Shown here: piece by piece, positions 45,794 to 54,541 of the stretch | Numbering within the stretch: the first letter of the stretch is position 1 | How the letters are laid out: every line of letters begins with the position of its first letter | Source of the DNA: UBA5078 sp040384465 | Lineage (GTDB): Bacteria > Pseudomonadota > Gammaproteobacteria > Pseudomonadales > Pseudohongiellaceae | DNA: 64,000 nucleotides | Direction of reading: 5' to 3' | NCBI GenBank assembly: GCA_040384465.1 | Contig: JAZKJF010000007.1 | Span: forward strand, 1-64,000 | The notes under the pieces: generated by a model | Database searches by the model: none | What the model was told of the DNA's origin: nothing | What the model saw: only the letters and a program-made list of their open reading frames with translations | Program-made: the position numbers and the translations under genes

Positions 45794-46417
45794 TTATTGA
45801 AAACGCTTACGCCCCACCAACCTCGCCACCGCCACAACCGCCTGATCCGGATCGCGCGTCACACCTTCCCAGTAGGAAACGATCTCCAGCCCCGCAGCCG
45901 CAGCCGCATCCCGCAGCGCACTGGGCGCGACCCGGAATGCCGACCCGCTGGGACCTGCAACCACCTCCTCCGTGGCCAGATGCACCTCGCAAAGCAAGTA
46001 GCCGCCGGGCCGCAATTGCTGCGCCGCCACTCTCACCATGTTGAGGTCCAGATAGCGGATGACGACGATCAAATCTGCCAGCGGCAGATCCGCCGGAAGC
46101 CCCTCATCCAAATCATGCTCGACCCAGCGGATGCTGGCGTGATGATCGCTGCTCGTTGCCCGCGCCCGGTTCAACGCTTCGGCAGACACATCGATGGCGT
46201 CGACCTGATAGCCTAGGCCTGCCAGGTAGAAAGCGTTGCGACCAGCGCCGCAGGCAATGTCCAGCGCCCGCAGCGGTTCGTTCGAAGTCTTCGCCTTAAG
46301 TTGCTGCGCGAGAATTCCTGGCATGTGCTCCACCAGAAACGCCGCAGGATGCTCACGCTCGGCGTAGGCTCCTTCGCGGTAGCGTTGATTCCATTTCTCG
46401 CGATCCGCCTGACTCAC
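45794..46417 (-). CDS. SAM-dependent methyltransferase (TehB/thiopurine-methyltransferase-like)
   Basis: A 207-residue class I methyltransferase starting at the GTG 46417, two bases after the TGA of the RCC1 gene. It opens VSQADREKWNQRYREGAYAE, typical of TehB/UbiE-like members. Motif I is LDIACGAGRNAFYLA, the acidic strand is DAIDVSAEALNRARA, and motif post-I is ADLIVVIRYLDLNM. The substrate is unknown; tellurite/selenite or small thiol acceptors are typical for relatives. The tight junction suggests translational coupling to the RCC1-repeat gene. Confidence 0.85.
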   Translation of the reverse strand: MSQADREKWNQRYREGAYAEREHPAAFLVEHMPGILAQQLKAKTSNEPLRALDIACGAGRNAFYLAGLGYQVDAIDVSAEALNRARATSSDHHASIRWVEHDLDEGLPADLPLADLIVVIRYLDLNMVRVAAQQLRPGGYLLCEVHLATEEVVAGPSGSAFRVAPSALRDAAAAAGLEIVSYWEGVTRDPDQAVVAVARLVGRKRFQ

Positions 46418-46419
46418 CC

Positions 46420-47856
46420 TCAATACCCTGACGGGATCGCGACGGTGTTCAGCAGGTCTGTCGCGCCACCCACATCGGTGAAGGTGCCTTGATACAGGTA
46501 CACTCTGCCTCCCGCTTCGCCCAGGCAGGCGCCGCTTTGATAGCAACGGTAATAGTAGCCTTCGAACCAGCCGGACACCGCGTGGGGAAACAGCAACTGC
46601 GGAAAGGCGCTTTCCGCCCAGTTATAGAGACGATCGACGCCAGTCTTCAGCGCCCGTTCGCTCTGCAGAACCAGATTGCCGCTCGCGCCGGGCACCACCA
46701 CGGGCACATTGGACTCGGCGCCGCTCGTGCCATTGCCGAGTTGCCCGACATCGTTCTTGCCCCAGGTGCGCACAGTGCCATCTGCAAGAATGGCGATGCT
46801 GTGGGAGAAGCCTGTTCCTATTGCTTTGACTCCGGACAGCCCATTCACCTGACGTGGCGTCAGGCTGACTTGAGAGCTGCCACTCTGGGAGTAGGTGTAC
46901 ACCCCGAATATCCAGACGGTACCATCGTCTTTAAGTACGAGGGAAAAACCGTCACCGGCATCGATAGCCACGACGTTGGAGATCGACACCTGAACGGGCA
47001 CCGCGCTGCGCGCCCCGATCCCGTCGCCCAGCGCGATGCCCTCGCCCCACGCCCAAACCGTGCCATTGTTTTTCAGCGCCAGCGAATGGTAGCCGCCTGC
47101 CGCGATGGCTTTGACATCGGTCAGTCCTTCCATGCGAGTGGGAATGGCGCTGTGTTGTCCAACCACGCCACCTGCCTGGCCAGAAGCGTTCTCACCCCAG
47201 GCCCAGACCGTGCCATCGTTCTTCAGCGCCAGTGAATGTCCGGCTGCAGCGATGGCTGTAACATTGGAGAGGGGTACGGAGACTGGCGATGACCGGTGAG
47301 TCTGGGTACCGTCACCGACGGCGCCTCGACTGTTGTTGCCCCAGGCAGTAACAGTGCCATCGTGCTTCAGGGCCAGGGTGTGATAGAGCCCGGAAGCGGC
47401 CTGTTTGAAGTTCAGCAATCCTGCAACACGGGTGGGCGTGAACCGCTCCTCGTAGGCACCGTGCCCGAGATAACCTGAACCCCAGGTCCAGATCGAGCCG
47501 TCACTCTTTACGGCGATATTGAACCCCTGCCCGGCGGCAATCGAGACGACATCTGTAATCGCCGCGCGCCTGGGCGTCGTCTGTGCATGCGGCAATTCTG
47601 CAATCGTACTGCCATCGCCGACGCTGCCGTACTTGTTGTAGCCCCATCCCCACAGCGTTCCGTCACCGTCCAGTATCAGTGTGTGACCACTGCCCCCAAC
47701 GGCTTGATAAGGGGCTGCAGAAGCGCTGAAAGCCAGCGGAAGCAGCAAGGCGCCAAGGAGAACACGCAAAAAAGATTGCACGAGCGGTCGCACAAGAAAT
47801 CGTGCGTTATTCGAAAGAGGTTCAGGACGTTTCCTGACTGCAAAACCATGGTTCAT
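46420..47856 (-). CDS. Exported RCC1-repeat (beta-propeller) protein
   Basis: A 478-residue protein with a signal peptide (VLLGALLLPLAFSASAAP) and about seven RCC1-type repeats of roughly 50 residues, each with variants of SLALKNDGTVWAWGENxxGQxG. The final ~65 residues (NWAESAFPQLLFPHAVSGWFEGYYYRCYQSGACLGE) form a separate small domain found at the ends of bacterial secreted propellers. The cellular role is unknown; surface or extracellular binding is likely. It is transcribed divergently from the FAH-family gene and just before the methyltransferase gene. Confidence 0.88.
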   Translation of the reverse strand: MNHGFAVRKRPEPLSNNARFLVRPLVQSFLRVLLGALLLPLAFSASAAPYQAVGGSGHTLILDGDGTLWGWGYNKYGSVGDGSTIAELPHAQTTPRRAAITDVVSIAAGQGFNIAVKSDGSIWTWGSGYLGHGAYEERFTPTRVAGLLNFKQAASGLYHTLALKHDGTVTAWGNNSRGAVGDGTQTHRSSPVSVPLSNVTAIAAAGHSLALKNDGTVWAWGENASGQAGGVVGQHSAIPTRMEGLTDVKAIAAGGYHSLALKNNGTVWAWGEGIALGDGIGARSAVPVQVSISNVVAIDAGDGFSLVLKDDGTVWIFGVYTYSQSGSSQVSLTPRQVNGLSGVKAIGTGFSHSIAILADGTVRTWGKNDVGQLGNGTSGAESNVPVVVPGASGNLVLQSERALKTGVDRLYNWAESAFPQLLFPHAVSGWFEGYYYRCYQSGACLGEAGGRVYLYQGTFTDVGGATDLLNTVAIPSGY

Positions 47857-48042
47857 TTGAGCTTCCTGTCGCTACCATTGAGTGCTCAGGACTGTAATTC
47901 AGCTCCGTGTGTATGGCAAGCAGGCCCCGCCAATCGTCTCTACCGTCACACTCCTCGCCCTGTTCTGGAGCAGCCAGCGTTTACTTTCCGGAGCAGCTGT
48001 CGAATACTGCAGCTCCCAATAATAAAAACTGCGGAGAACACC

Positions 48043-49179
48043 ATGCAAAAGAAGACGTTAGTCCTCCTGATGGCGCTGGCGGGTTTGCCTTTTACCGCTG
48101 TGGGTCAGACAGGTTCGGCGGCTCAGAGTGCTGAGCCCTTCAAAGTCGGTACCTTCGGAATCAACGGTGACGAAACCGTCGGCATCGTTCTGCGCGACCA
48201 GTTCGTCATCGACCTGGAAGCTGCCAACGCAGCGATGGAGGCCACGCGCTCCTACCCCGCCCGCGAGATGCCGGACGACATGATCGAGCTGATAGAAGAT
48301 TACGAAAGCGGTCTCAAAGAACGCATTTACGCCATCGTCAGTGATGTGGTGGCCGCGAATGCACTCGAAGGCAGCCGTCCCGACTATATCCACGCAGTCG
48401 CCGACATCGACACCATGGCGCCGATTCCGCGTCCTCGCCTCATCATGAACACAGCGGTCAATTTCTACAGCCACATTGCGGAGACCGCCAACGCCGAAAC
48501 GCGCCAGCGCCTCATTGCCGATAGACGTGCCAATCGCAGCGTCCCTTATATGTTCCTGAAGGCACCTTCGTCGGTGATCGGCAATGACGACACAATCCTT
48601 ATTCCGTGGGGTCGCACCGAGCTGGATTGGGAAATCGAACTGGCCACCGTCATGGGAAAACAGACCCGTTACGTGTCTTCTGAAAACGCGCTGGAGAACA
48701 TCTTCGGCTACACCGTCATGCTCGACATCTCTGATCGCGGCGGTCGCCCGGCTGGTGGTGCCATCGGCGGCGTGGACTGGTTCGTGATGAAAGGCCAGGA
48801 TACCTTCGGCCCGATGGGTCCCTGGATTGTGCCCCGTGAGTTCTACGGCAATCCAATGGAACAGCTGAGCCAGTCGCTGGTCGTGGACGGACAGGAGATG
48901 CAATCCGCCGACGCCAGCGACATGATCCACTCCGTTGGCGAAGTGATCGAGTACGCCTCCTCACTGGTCACTGTGATGCCAGGCGACATCATTGGCGCAG
49001 GCACCTCGGGTGGTGTGGGCATGGGCACCTCTGTACGTGGCGAGCAGGTATGGCTGGTGGAAGGTGACGAGATCACCGGCACCATCGACGGCATCGGCAC
49101 GCTGCACATGTACGTAGAAGCGGCTCCGCAACCTCCCGCTGGAACAGGCTCGTTCTTGCCACCGGTGGTGGAAGACTGA
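48043..49179 (+). CDS. Exported fumarylacetoacetate hydrolase-family protein
   Basis: A 378-residue protein whose start at 48043 reveals a signal peptide (KKTLVLLMALAGLPFTAVGQ), unusual because the FAH family is cytosolic. The FAH domain shows the metal ligands in ELDWEIELATVMGK, the strand GYTVMLDISDRGGRPAG and DTFGPMGPWIVP, plus GDIIGAGTSGGVG near the end. Likely reaction is hydrolysis or decarboxylation of an acylpyruvate-type or lactone-type oxidation product in the periplasm. It lies upstream of a PQQ dehydrogenase on the same strand but a terminator stands between them. The longer frame from 47587 crosses the RCC1 gene and is rejected. Confidence 0.85.
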   Translation: MQKKTLVLLMALAGLPFTAVGQTGSAAQSAEPFKVGTFGINGDETVGIVLRDQFVIDLEAANAAMEATRSYPAREMPDDMIELIEDYESGLKERIYAIVSDVVAANALEGSRPDYIHAVADIDTMAPIPRPRLIMNTAVNFYSHIAETANAETRQRLIADRRANRSVPYMFLKAPSSVIGNDDTILIPWGRTELDWEIELATVMGKQTRYVSSENALENIFGYTVMLDISDRGGRPAGGAIGGVDWFVMKGQDTFGPMGPWIVPREFYGNPMEQLSQSLVVDGQEMQSADASDMIHSVGEVIEYASSLVTVMPGDIIGAGTSGGVGMGTSVRGEQVWLVEGDEITGTIDGIGTLHMYVEAAPQPPAGTGSFLPPVVED

Positions 49180-49190
49180 TCGCTCTGCCA

Positions 49191-49217
49191 CCCCGCAGCA
49201 CGATCAGTGCTGCGGGG
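49191..49217 (+). terminator. Terminator of the FAH-family gene
   Basis: The 11-nt arms CCCCGCAGCAC and GTGCTGCGGGG pair around GATCA, followed by TTCCCTCCCTT. It lies 11 nt after the stop. The T tract is weak, so partial readthrough into the dehydrogenase operon is possible. Confidence 0.75.
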
Positions 49218-49492
49218 TTCCCTCCCTTGATCCACATCACGACTTCCAACCAATTTGTCGCTTACAATTCAGCTCCCGTTCAGGGCAGAAACGCGATCAT
49301 CTGCATGCCGGTTCTCATATCCGCAGCCCCTGCTAAACTCCATTTCCTGCAGGTGCCAGACTTGACCAAGAGTCACAGGGCATATACTCTTGCGCCAGTT
49401 TTATATAAGAGCGCAAATCCCGGCCGATTGATGCCAAAAACGCTTGCTGGCGGGTATACAGACTACAAGAAACGATTGTTGGAGAGCAGAAA
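49218..49492 (+). other. Leader region of the PQQ dehydrogenase/YceI operon
   Basis: Holds no gene. A candidate promoter is TTGACC (49362-49367) with TATACT (49383-49388), but the 15-nt spacing is short. GACTTG, part of the four-copy PQQ promoter, also occurs here (49360-49365), yet without the correctly spaced -10. Shared control with the array is therefore not shown. Confidence 0.4.
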
Positions 49493-51418
49493 GTGATAAC
49501 AAGAAAGCTGTTGGTTTCATCGATTATTGCAGGTATCGGCACCCTGATGTGTGCGTCTGTGGCATTGGGCCAGACTGGCACTGATGTCTCTGCCGGAGAT
49601 TGGCCGGACTATAACGGCAACATGGCCGCTCAACGCTACTCGCCACTTGACCAGATTAACGCCGAAAACGTCGGCACATTGAAGATGGCCTGGAGCTTCT
49701 CCACTGCAAACTTCGGACCTACAGCAGACTTCAACAACCCGTCCACACCGCTCGAAATCGACGGCATCCTCTACGCCCACGTCGGCACCACCCGTGACAT
49801 CGTTGCTCTTGATGCCACTACCGGTCAGGTACTGTGGATCTGGCGTCAGGACGAAGGCCAGCGCTTCAGCGATGCACCACGCAAAGGCGCGGGCCGTGGC
49901 CCGGCTTTCTGGACTGACGGTGACAACACACGCGTAATGAGCATTACACCAGGCTTCCACTTGGTATCTCTGGATGCCAAAACCGGATTGCCAGACCCGG
50001 CCTTCGGCGAAAACGGTATCGTAGATCTGATGGACGGCCTGCGTAATGCAGACGACTTCGAAGACGTCGACATCGGCGCTTCTGCCCCCCCCTTCGTCAT
50101 GAACGACGTTATTGTAGTAGGCCCTGCGCACCGCGTCGGCATGCGCCCCCGCTCCAAGTCCAACGTGAAAGGTGACGTGCGCGGCTACGATGCACGCACT
50201 GGCGAACACTTGTGGACCTTCAAAACCATTCCTGAACGAGGCGAAGTCGGTATTGAAACCTGGCTGGACGAAGGCGTGGACTTTACCGGTAATGCTGGAG
50301 TCTGGGCGCCGATGTCTGGTGATCCGGAGCTGGGTCTGGTGTACCTGCCCGTTGAATCCGCAACTGGTGACCGTTACGGCGGCGACCGTCCAGGCGACAA
50401 CCTTTTCGCAAACGCTCTCGTAGCCGTGGATGTGAAGACTGGCGAGCGTCGCTGGCACTACCAGATCATCCATCACGACATCTGGGACTGGGATAACCCC
50501 GCTGCCCCGATCCTGGCTGACCTGCCCGACGGCAAAAAGATTGTGATGCAAGTAACCAAGCAATCCTGGGTCTACACCTTTGACAGAGAAACTGGCGAGC
50601 CAGTCTGGCCGATCGAAGAGCAGCCAGTGCCTGCTGGTGATGTCCCCGGAGAATGGTATGCGGCTACGCAACCCTTCCCAACGAATCCTCCGGCCTTTGA
50701 CCGTCAGGGGATCACCGAGGATGACCTGATCGATTTCACGCCTGCTCTGCGTGCAGAAGCGCTGGAAGCCATCAAGCCCTTCCGTATGGGAACCAATGTG
50801 TACGCTCCGCCTTCGCTGGCCAAAGCCGCCGACGGCACGACAGGCACATTGAGCCTGCCGTCTGCCACCGGTGGTGCAAACTGGGAAGGGGCTGCTATGG
50901 ACCCAGATACAGGGATCATCTACATTCCATCACGCACTGATGTTGCCGTGCTGGCTGTTGATAAAGACCCGGACGCAGACGTCGATTTCAGCCAGGCATT
51001 CGGAGTGCGTGTACCGCGCATTCAAGGTCTGCCACTGGTCAAGCCGCCTTATGGCCGCATCACGGCGATCGACATGACCGACCCTAAAATCGTCTGGCAA
51101 ATGGCTAACGCGGATACCCCCGCGTCAATCACCAACAACCCTGCTCTGGCAGGCTTGGATATCCCCCGTACAGGTGTTGCAACACGCTCAGGCTTGTTGC
51201 TGACCAAGACCCTGTTGTTTGCAGGCGAAGGCGCCGGCGGCAGCAACAAGCTGCGTGCCCACGACAAGCAAACCGGTGAAATCATCGCTGAGTTTGAATT
51301 GCCAAGCACTCAAACCGGTCAGCCGTTTACGTATGAACACAACGGTAAGCAATACGTCGCAATGTTTGTCAGTGGTAACGGTCAGGTCGCCCAGCTAGTG
51401 GCCTACGCGCTGCCGTAA
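49493..51418 (+). CDS. PQQ-dependent dehydrogenase, fifth copy
   Basis: A 641-residue periplasmic quinoprotein starting at GTG 49493, with a signal peptide ending near ASVALGQTG. It shares the family frame (DWPDYNGNMAAQRYSPLDQI, HHDIWDWDNPAAPI, RETGEPVWPIEEQPVP, PPYGRITAIDM) with the four tandem copies but is clearly diverged and about 50 residues shorter. The cysteine pair of the tandem copies is missing: GTLSLPSATGGANWEGAAMDP occupies that region. No haem-c motif exists. It is the first gene of an apparent operon with two YceI genes (22 nt and 34 nt spacings), which suggests that these act with it. Confidence 0.9.
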   Translation: MITRKLLVSSIIAGIGTLMCASVALGQTGTDVSAGDWPDYNGNMAAQRYSPLDQINAENVGTLKMAWSFSTANFGPTADFNNPSTPLEIDGILYAHVGTTRDIVALDATTGQVLWIWRQDEGQRFSDAPRKGAGRGPAFWTDGDNTRVMSITPGFHLVSLDAKTGLPDPAFGENGIVDLMDGLRNADDFEDVDIGASAPPFVMNDVIVVGPAHRVGMRPRSKSNVKGDVRGYDARTGEHLWTFKTIPERGEVGIETWLDEGVDFTGNAGVWAPMSGDPELGLVYLPVESATGDRYGGDRPGDNLFANALVAVDVKTGERRWHYQIIHHDIWDWDNPAAPILADLPDGKKIVMQVTKQSWVYTFDRETGEPVWPIEEQPVPAGDVPGEWYAATQPFPTNPPAFDRQGITEDDLIDFTPALRAEALEAIKPFRMGTNVYAPPSLAKAADGTTGTLSLPSATGGANWEGAAMDPDTGIIYIPSRTDVAVLAVDKDPDADVDFSQAFGVRVPRIQGLPLVKPPYGRITAIDMTDPKIVWQMANADTPASITNNPALAGLDIPRTGVATRSGLLLTKTLLFAGEGAGGSNKLRAHDKQTGEIIAEFELPSTQTGQPFTYEHNGKQYVAMFVSGNGQVAQLVAYALP

Positions 51419-51439
51419 TTTAAAATCAGGAGTAGTTAT

Positions 51440-52018
51440 ATGATGCGTACTAAGTTTTTCAGAGCGGCGCTTGCTCCGCTCCTGCTGGTCTCAAGCCTGC
51501 CGTCACAAGCCGCCAACTGGGTTCTCGATCCGGGCGAGTCTGTTGTGACCTTCAAGTATTCCTATGAAGGCACTCCTTACCAAGGCGAGTTTCAGAATGT
51601 AGAAGCGACTTTCGAGATCGACCCGATGAGCCCAGGCTCTTGTGTGTTCTCAGTGACAATTCCAATCGCTGACATCAAAGTGGACAGCCCGGAAGTTCTG
51701 GACTACCTGCTCGATCTGGAAATGTTCGACGTGGACCGCTGGCCAACAGCGAGCTTCAAAGCCGAGAAGTGCAGCCTGCAATCAGCAAACGCTTTCGTTG
51801 CTGAAGGCTCACTGACTATCCGTGACCAGACTCGTCCCATCAGCTTCCCGTTCACTCTGGACGTGGAAACTGTTGACGGTCAGGTTGCTTTCCACATGAC
51901 CAGTGAAGTGACTATTCAGCGTCTGGACTTCGGTGTTGGCCAAGGCTACTGGGCTAACACAGCGACAATTCCAAACGACGTCGTTGTTGGGGTAGACATC
52001 TACGCCGGTCAGCAGTAA
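51440..52018 (+). CDS. YceI-family periplasmic protein
   Basis: A 192-residue lipocalin-like beta-barrel protein with a signal peptide (AALAPLLLVSSLPSQAANW). YceI proteins bind long isoprenoid or quinone chains in a hydrophobic cavity. The family frame NWVLDPGESVVTFKYSYEG... is followed by LEMFDVDRWPTASFKAEKC and a final barrel strand pair. Cys residues at GSCVF and EKCSLQ may form a disulfide. It follows the dehydrogenase by 22 nt. A role as quinone carrier or acceptor for the dehydrogenase is inference from context. Confidence 0.88.
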   Translation: MMRTKFFRAALAPLLLVSSLPSQAANWVLDPGESVVTFKYSYEGTPYQGEFQNVEATFEIDPMSPGSCVFSVTIPIADIKVDSPEVLDYLLDLEMFDVDRWPTASFKAEKCSLQSANAFVAEGSLTIRDQTRPISFPFTLDVETVDGQVAFHMTSEVTIQRLDFGVGQGYWANTATIPNDVVVGVDIYAGQQ

Positions 52019-52051
52019 TTAAACAGCTTCTCTTGTAAACGGGTTATCTCA

Positions 52052-52693
52052 ATGTCTAAAAGTTTATTTGCTAAATGCCGCTGGCTTTCACTGGTAGTGC
52101 TCTGTTCAGGCTTCCTGGTTTCATGTGAACGTCTGCTGACGCCCGATTTCAATACTGAAATCACAGAACTCAGGTCCGGACAGTACACGCTTGATAAAGA
52201 TCACGCAGCGTTGCTGTTCAAGATCAACCACCTGGGCTTCTCAACGTTCATTGGACGTTTCACTGCGTTCGATGCGTCTCTGGACTTCGATCCCGAGAAC
52301 ATCCAGAACTCCAGCGTGGAAGTAGTCGTGGACATGAACTCGATCAACGTAAATATTCCTACATTTGAGGAAGAATTGCGTGGACCGGATTGGTTGGACG
52401 CAGGGACTTTCCCACAAGCAATCTTCAAGACTACGGGTTATGTAGGCGCAAACGGTGAAAACTCGCACACGTTTGCAGGAGAGCTGACTTTCCACGGTGT
52501 GACTGCACCGGTGAATCTCAATGTGAATTTCCACGGTGGCGGACGTAACTTCCTGACCCGGAAATACACGCTCGGCTTCTCTGCTGATACCACGTTCCTG
52601 CGCTCAGCGCACGGCGCAGATCGCTTCACCAACTTCGGTGTCGGTGACGAGATCAATCTGGAAATTCACGTCGAATTCCAAGCGACTGAATAA
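52052..52693 (+). CDS. YceI-family lipoprotein
   Basis: A 213-residue YceI protein with a lipobox LVSC giving an acylated Cys25; the next residue is Glu, which favours outer-membrane sorting. The barrel has YTLDKDHAALLFKINHLGFSTFIGRFTAFDASLDFD, WLDAGTFPQAIFKTTGY and FHGVTAPVNLNVNFHG, ending in a canonical VGDEINLEIHVEFQ. It is the last gene of the PQQ dehydrogenase operon and is followed by a bidirectional terminator. With a soluble and a membrane-anchored YceI side by side, lipid/quinone shuttling across the periplasm is an attractive hypothesis. Confidence 0.9.
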   Translation: MSKSLFAKCRWLSLVVLCSGFLVSCERLLTPDFNTEITELRSGQYTLDKDHAALLFKINHLGFSTFIGRFTAFDASLDFDPENIQNSSVEVVVDMNSINVNIPTFEEELRGPDWLDAGTFPQAIFKTTGYVGANGENSHTFAGELTFHGVTAPVNLNVNFHGGGRNFLTRKYTLGFSADTTFLRSAHGADRFTNFGVGDEINLEIHVEFQATE

Positions 52694-52708
52694 TATTCAG
52701 ACTGTTTG

Positions 52709-52752
52709 AAAAAGGGCGGCGCGCGGGGTTCAACCTGTTCGCCGCCCTTTTC
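52709..52752. terminator. Bidirectional terminator between convergent genes
   Basis: AAAAAGGGCGGC (52709-52720) pairs with GCCGCCCTTTT (52741-52751). A and T tracts flank both sides, so it can end both the YceI operon and the opposite ABC transporter gene, whose stop codon it touches. Confidence 0.85.
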
Positions 52753-54541
52753 ATTGCACGGGATGAAACACCGTGTCTGCCACCTGCTCCTTCTGCAACT
52801 GCAATTCATACATGTGCCGATATAAACCATCCTGTTGCAGCAAATCCTGATGCGCTCCCTGCTGCATGATTCTTCCCTGATGCAGCACGACAATCTGATC
52901 GGCGTGTACGATCGTGCTCAGGCGATGCGCGATAGCCAAGATAGTGGTGTGCCCCCGCAGGGCTTCCAGTGCTGCACTGATCGATGCTTCGGTGTGACTG
53001 TCCACATTGGCAGTAGCCTCATCGAGAATCAGAACTCGCGGCTCGCGAGCAAGCGTGCGCGCCAACGATAGTAACTGCCGCTGTCCGGTAGAGAGATTGC
53101 CACCACGCTCCCCCAGCTGCGTGTCATACCCATTTGGCAGGCTCATCACAAAGCCATGCAGCTGAGCCATTCGCGCTGCAGCAATCACCTGTTCATCGCT
53201 CATCTCCAGACCCAGCGTAATGTTGTCACGCACCGTGCCCGCGCTGATGAAGGGGTCCTGTAGCACTACACCCACTCTGGAGCGCAGGCAGGTTTGATCG
53301 ATCTCCTGCAAGGGAATGTCGTCAATCAGAATGCGCCCCTGCTGCGGCAGATAGAAACGCAGCAATAAACTCATCAGCGTACTCTTGCCGCTTCCCGTAT
53401 GCCCGACGATGGCCACAAACTGGTTGGGCGCGACACTGAAATCGATATCCTGCAACACCGGGTGTTCACTGTCATAACTGAACCCTACCCTTTCGAAACG
53501 TACTGCTCCCTGGGTGATGAGCCGGGATGTCTCGTCTTGCACTTCTCCTGGCTCGTCGATGATGGCAAACACCCGCTCCCCCGCCACCACCGCTTGTTGC
53601 AGCAGGCTCAGACGCTGCGTCATCTCCACCACTGGCTGGGTGATCCGTGACAGATAATTCACGAAGGCATAAATCACCCCGACTTCCACCACGCTTTCGA
53701 AGGACTGAGTGCCGAAGTACAGCAGCAACACCGCCAGCGTGAGCGTGCGCAACATGTCGGGAAGCGGCCGCAACATCAGTGCATCAAGACGCAAGTTGCT
53801 CATCCGCGCATTGAACAGCTCCCGACTCACACCATTGAACTGATGAGCAAACCGGCGCTGCTGATTCAAGACCTGAATGATGCGCATGCCTTGAATCGAT
53901 TCGCTGAGCGTTGCGTTGATTCTGCTGAGCACATTGCGTGCACGGTGAAAACGCGGCGAACTCATGCGTTGGTAGAAATACATCACCGCTGTCACGGTCG
54001 GCAGCATCACACTGCACACCAACATGAGACGAATATCGAGCCAGGCCATCGCGATAAAGATGGCGATGATCAACGTGATGTTCTGCACGAATGTCGCCAT
54101 CACCTGCACGAACAATTCCTTGATCGCTTCAGTGTCATTGGTGATGCGAGAGACCAGGCTACCTGTCGGGCGATGATCAAAATAACTGAGTGGCTGCCGC
54201 ATCACCGCAGCAAAGACCTGTGCACGCACTGTCCGCACCACCGAGAACGCAACCTTGTTGAAGCGCATGGCATTCTGATAACCCGCCCACGCTGAGAGCC
54301 CATATAGGAACACATAGACGGCAGCGAGCATCACCAACTCATTGACCGGATAGTGTGATGCCGTGACATAGTCGTCGAGAAATATCTTTACCAGTACCGG
54401 CCCCAGCACCTGCCCGGCAGTCGCCAGCAGTAACAGCACAGCGGCTTCTTTCAACAGTTTTGGATAAGCAAGGCTGTAGCGTAACAATCGCCACAGCGAA
54501 GACGTGTCGATTCCCTGCTTGAGATCATCGTCCTGATTCAA
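52751..54541 (-). CDS. ABC exporter, fused membrane/ATPase subunit (MdlB-like)
   Basis: A 596-residue half-transporter of the ABC exporter type. Six N-terminal helices precede a nucleotide-binding domain with Walker A GHTGSGKST, signature LSTGQRQLLSLARTL and Walker B VLILDEATANVDSHTE. The start is a TTG at 54541, supported by TGGAGCG 5 nt upstream; no in-frame ATG lies near. The 17-nt overlap with the upstream half-transporter gene indicates a heterodimer like MdlAB. The exported substrate is unknown. A Leu-for-Val change and an STGQ signature in place of SGGQ could weaken one ATP site, typical of such pairs. Confidence 0.88.
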   Translation of the reverse strand: MNQDDDLKQGIDTSSLWRLLRYSLAYPKLLKEAAVLLLLATAGQVLGPVLVKIFLDDYVTASHYPVNELVMLAAVYVFLYGLSAWAGYQNAMRFNKVAFSVVRTVRAQVFAAVMRQPLSYFDHRPTGSLVSRITNDTEAIKELFVQVMATFVQNITLIIAIFIAMAWLDIRLMLVCSVMLPTVTAVMYFYQRMSSPRFHRARNVLSRINATLSESIQGMRIIQVLNQQRRFAHQFNGVSRELFNARMSNLRLDALMLRPLPDMLRTLTLAVLLLYFGTQSFESVVEVGVIYAFVNYLSRITQPVVEMTQRLSLLQQAVVAGERVFAIIDEPGEVQDETSRLITQGAVRFERVGFSYDSEHPVLQDIDFSVAPNQFVAIVGHTGSGKSTLMSLLLRFYLPQQGRILIDDIPLQEIDQTCLRSRVGVVLQDPFISAGTVRDNITLGLEMSDEQVIAAARMAQLHGFVMSLPNGYDTQLGERGGNLSTGQRQLLSLARTLAREPRVLILDEATANVDSHTEASISAALEALRGHTTILAIAHRLSTIVHADQIVVLHQGRIMQQGAHQDLLQQDGLYRHMYELQLQKEQVADTVFHPVQ

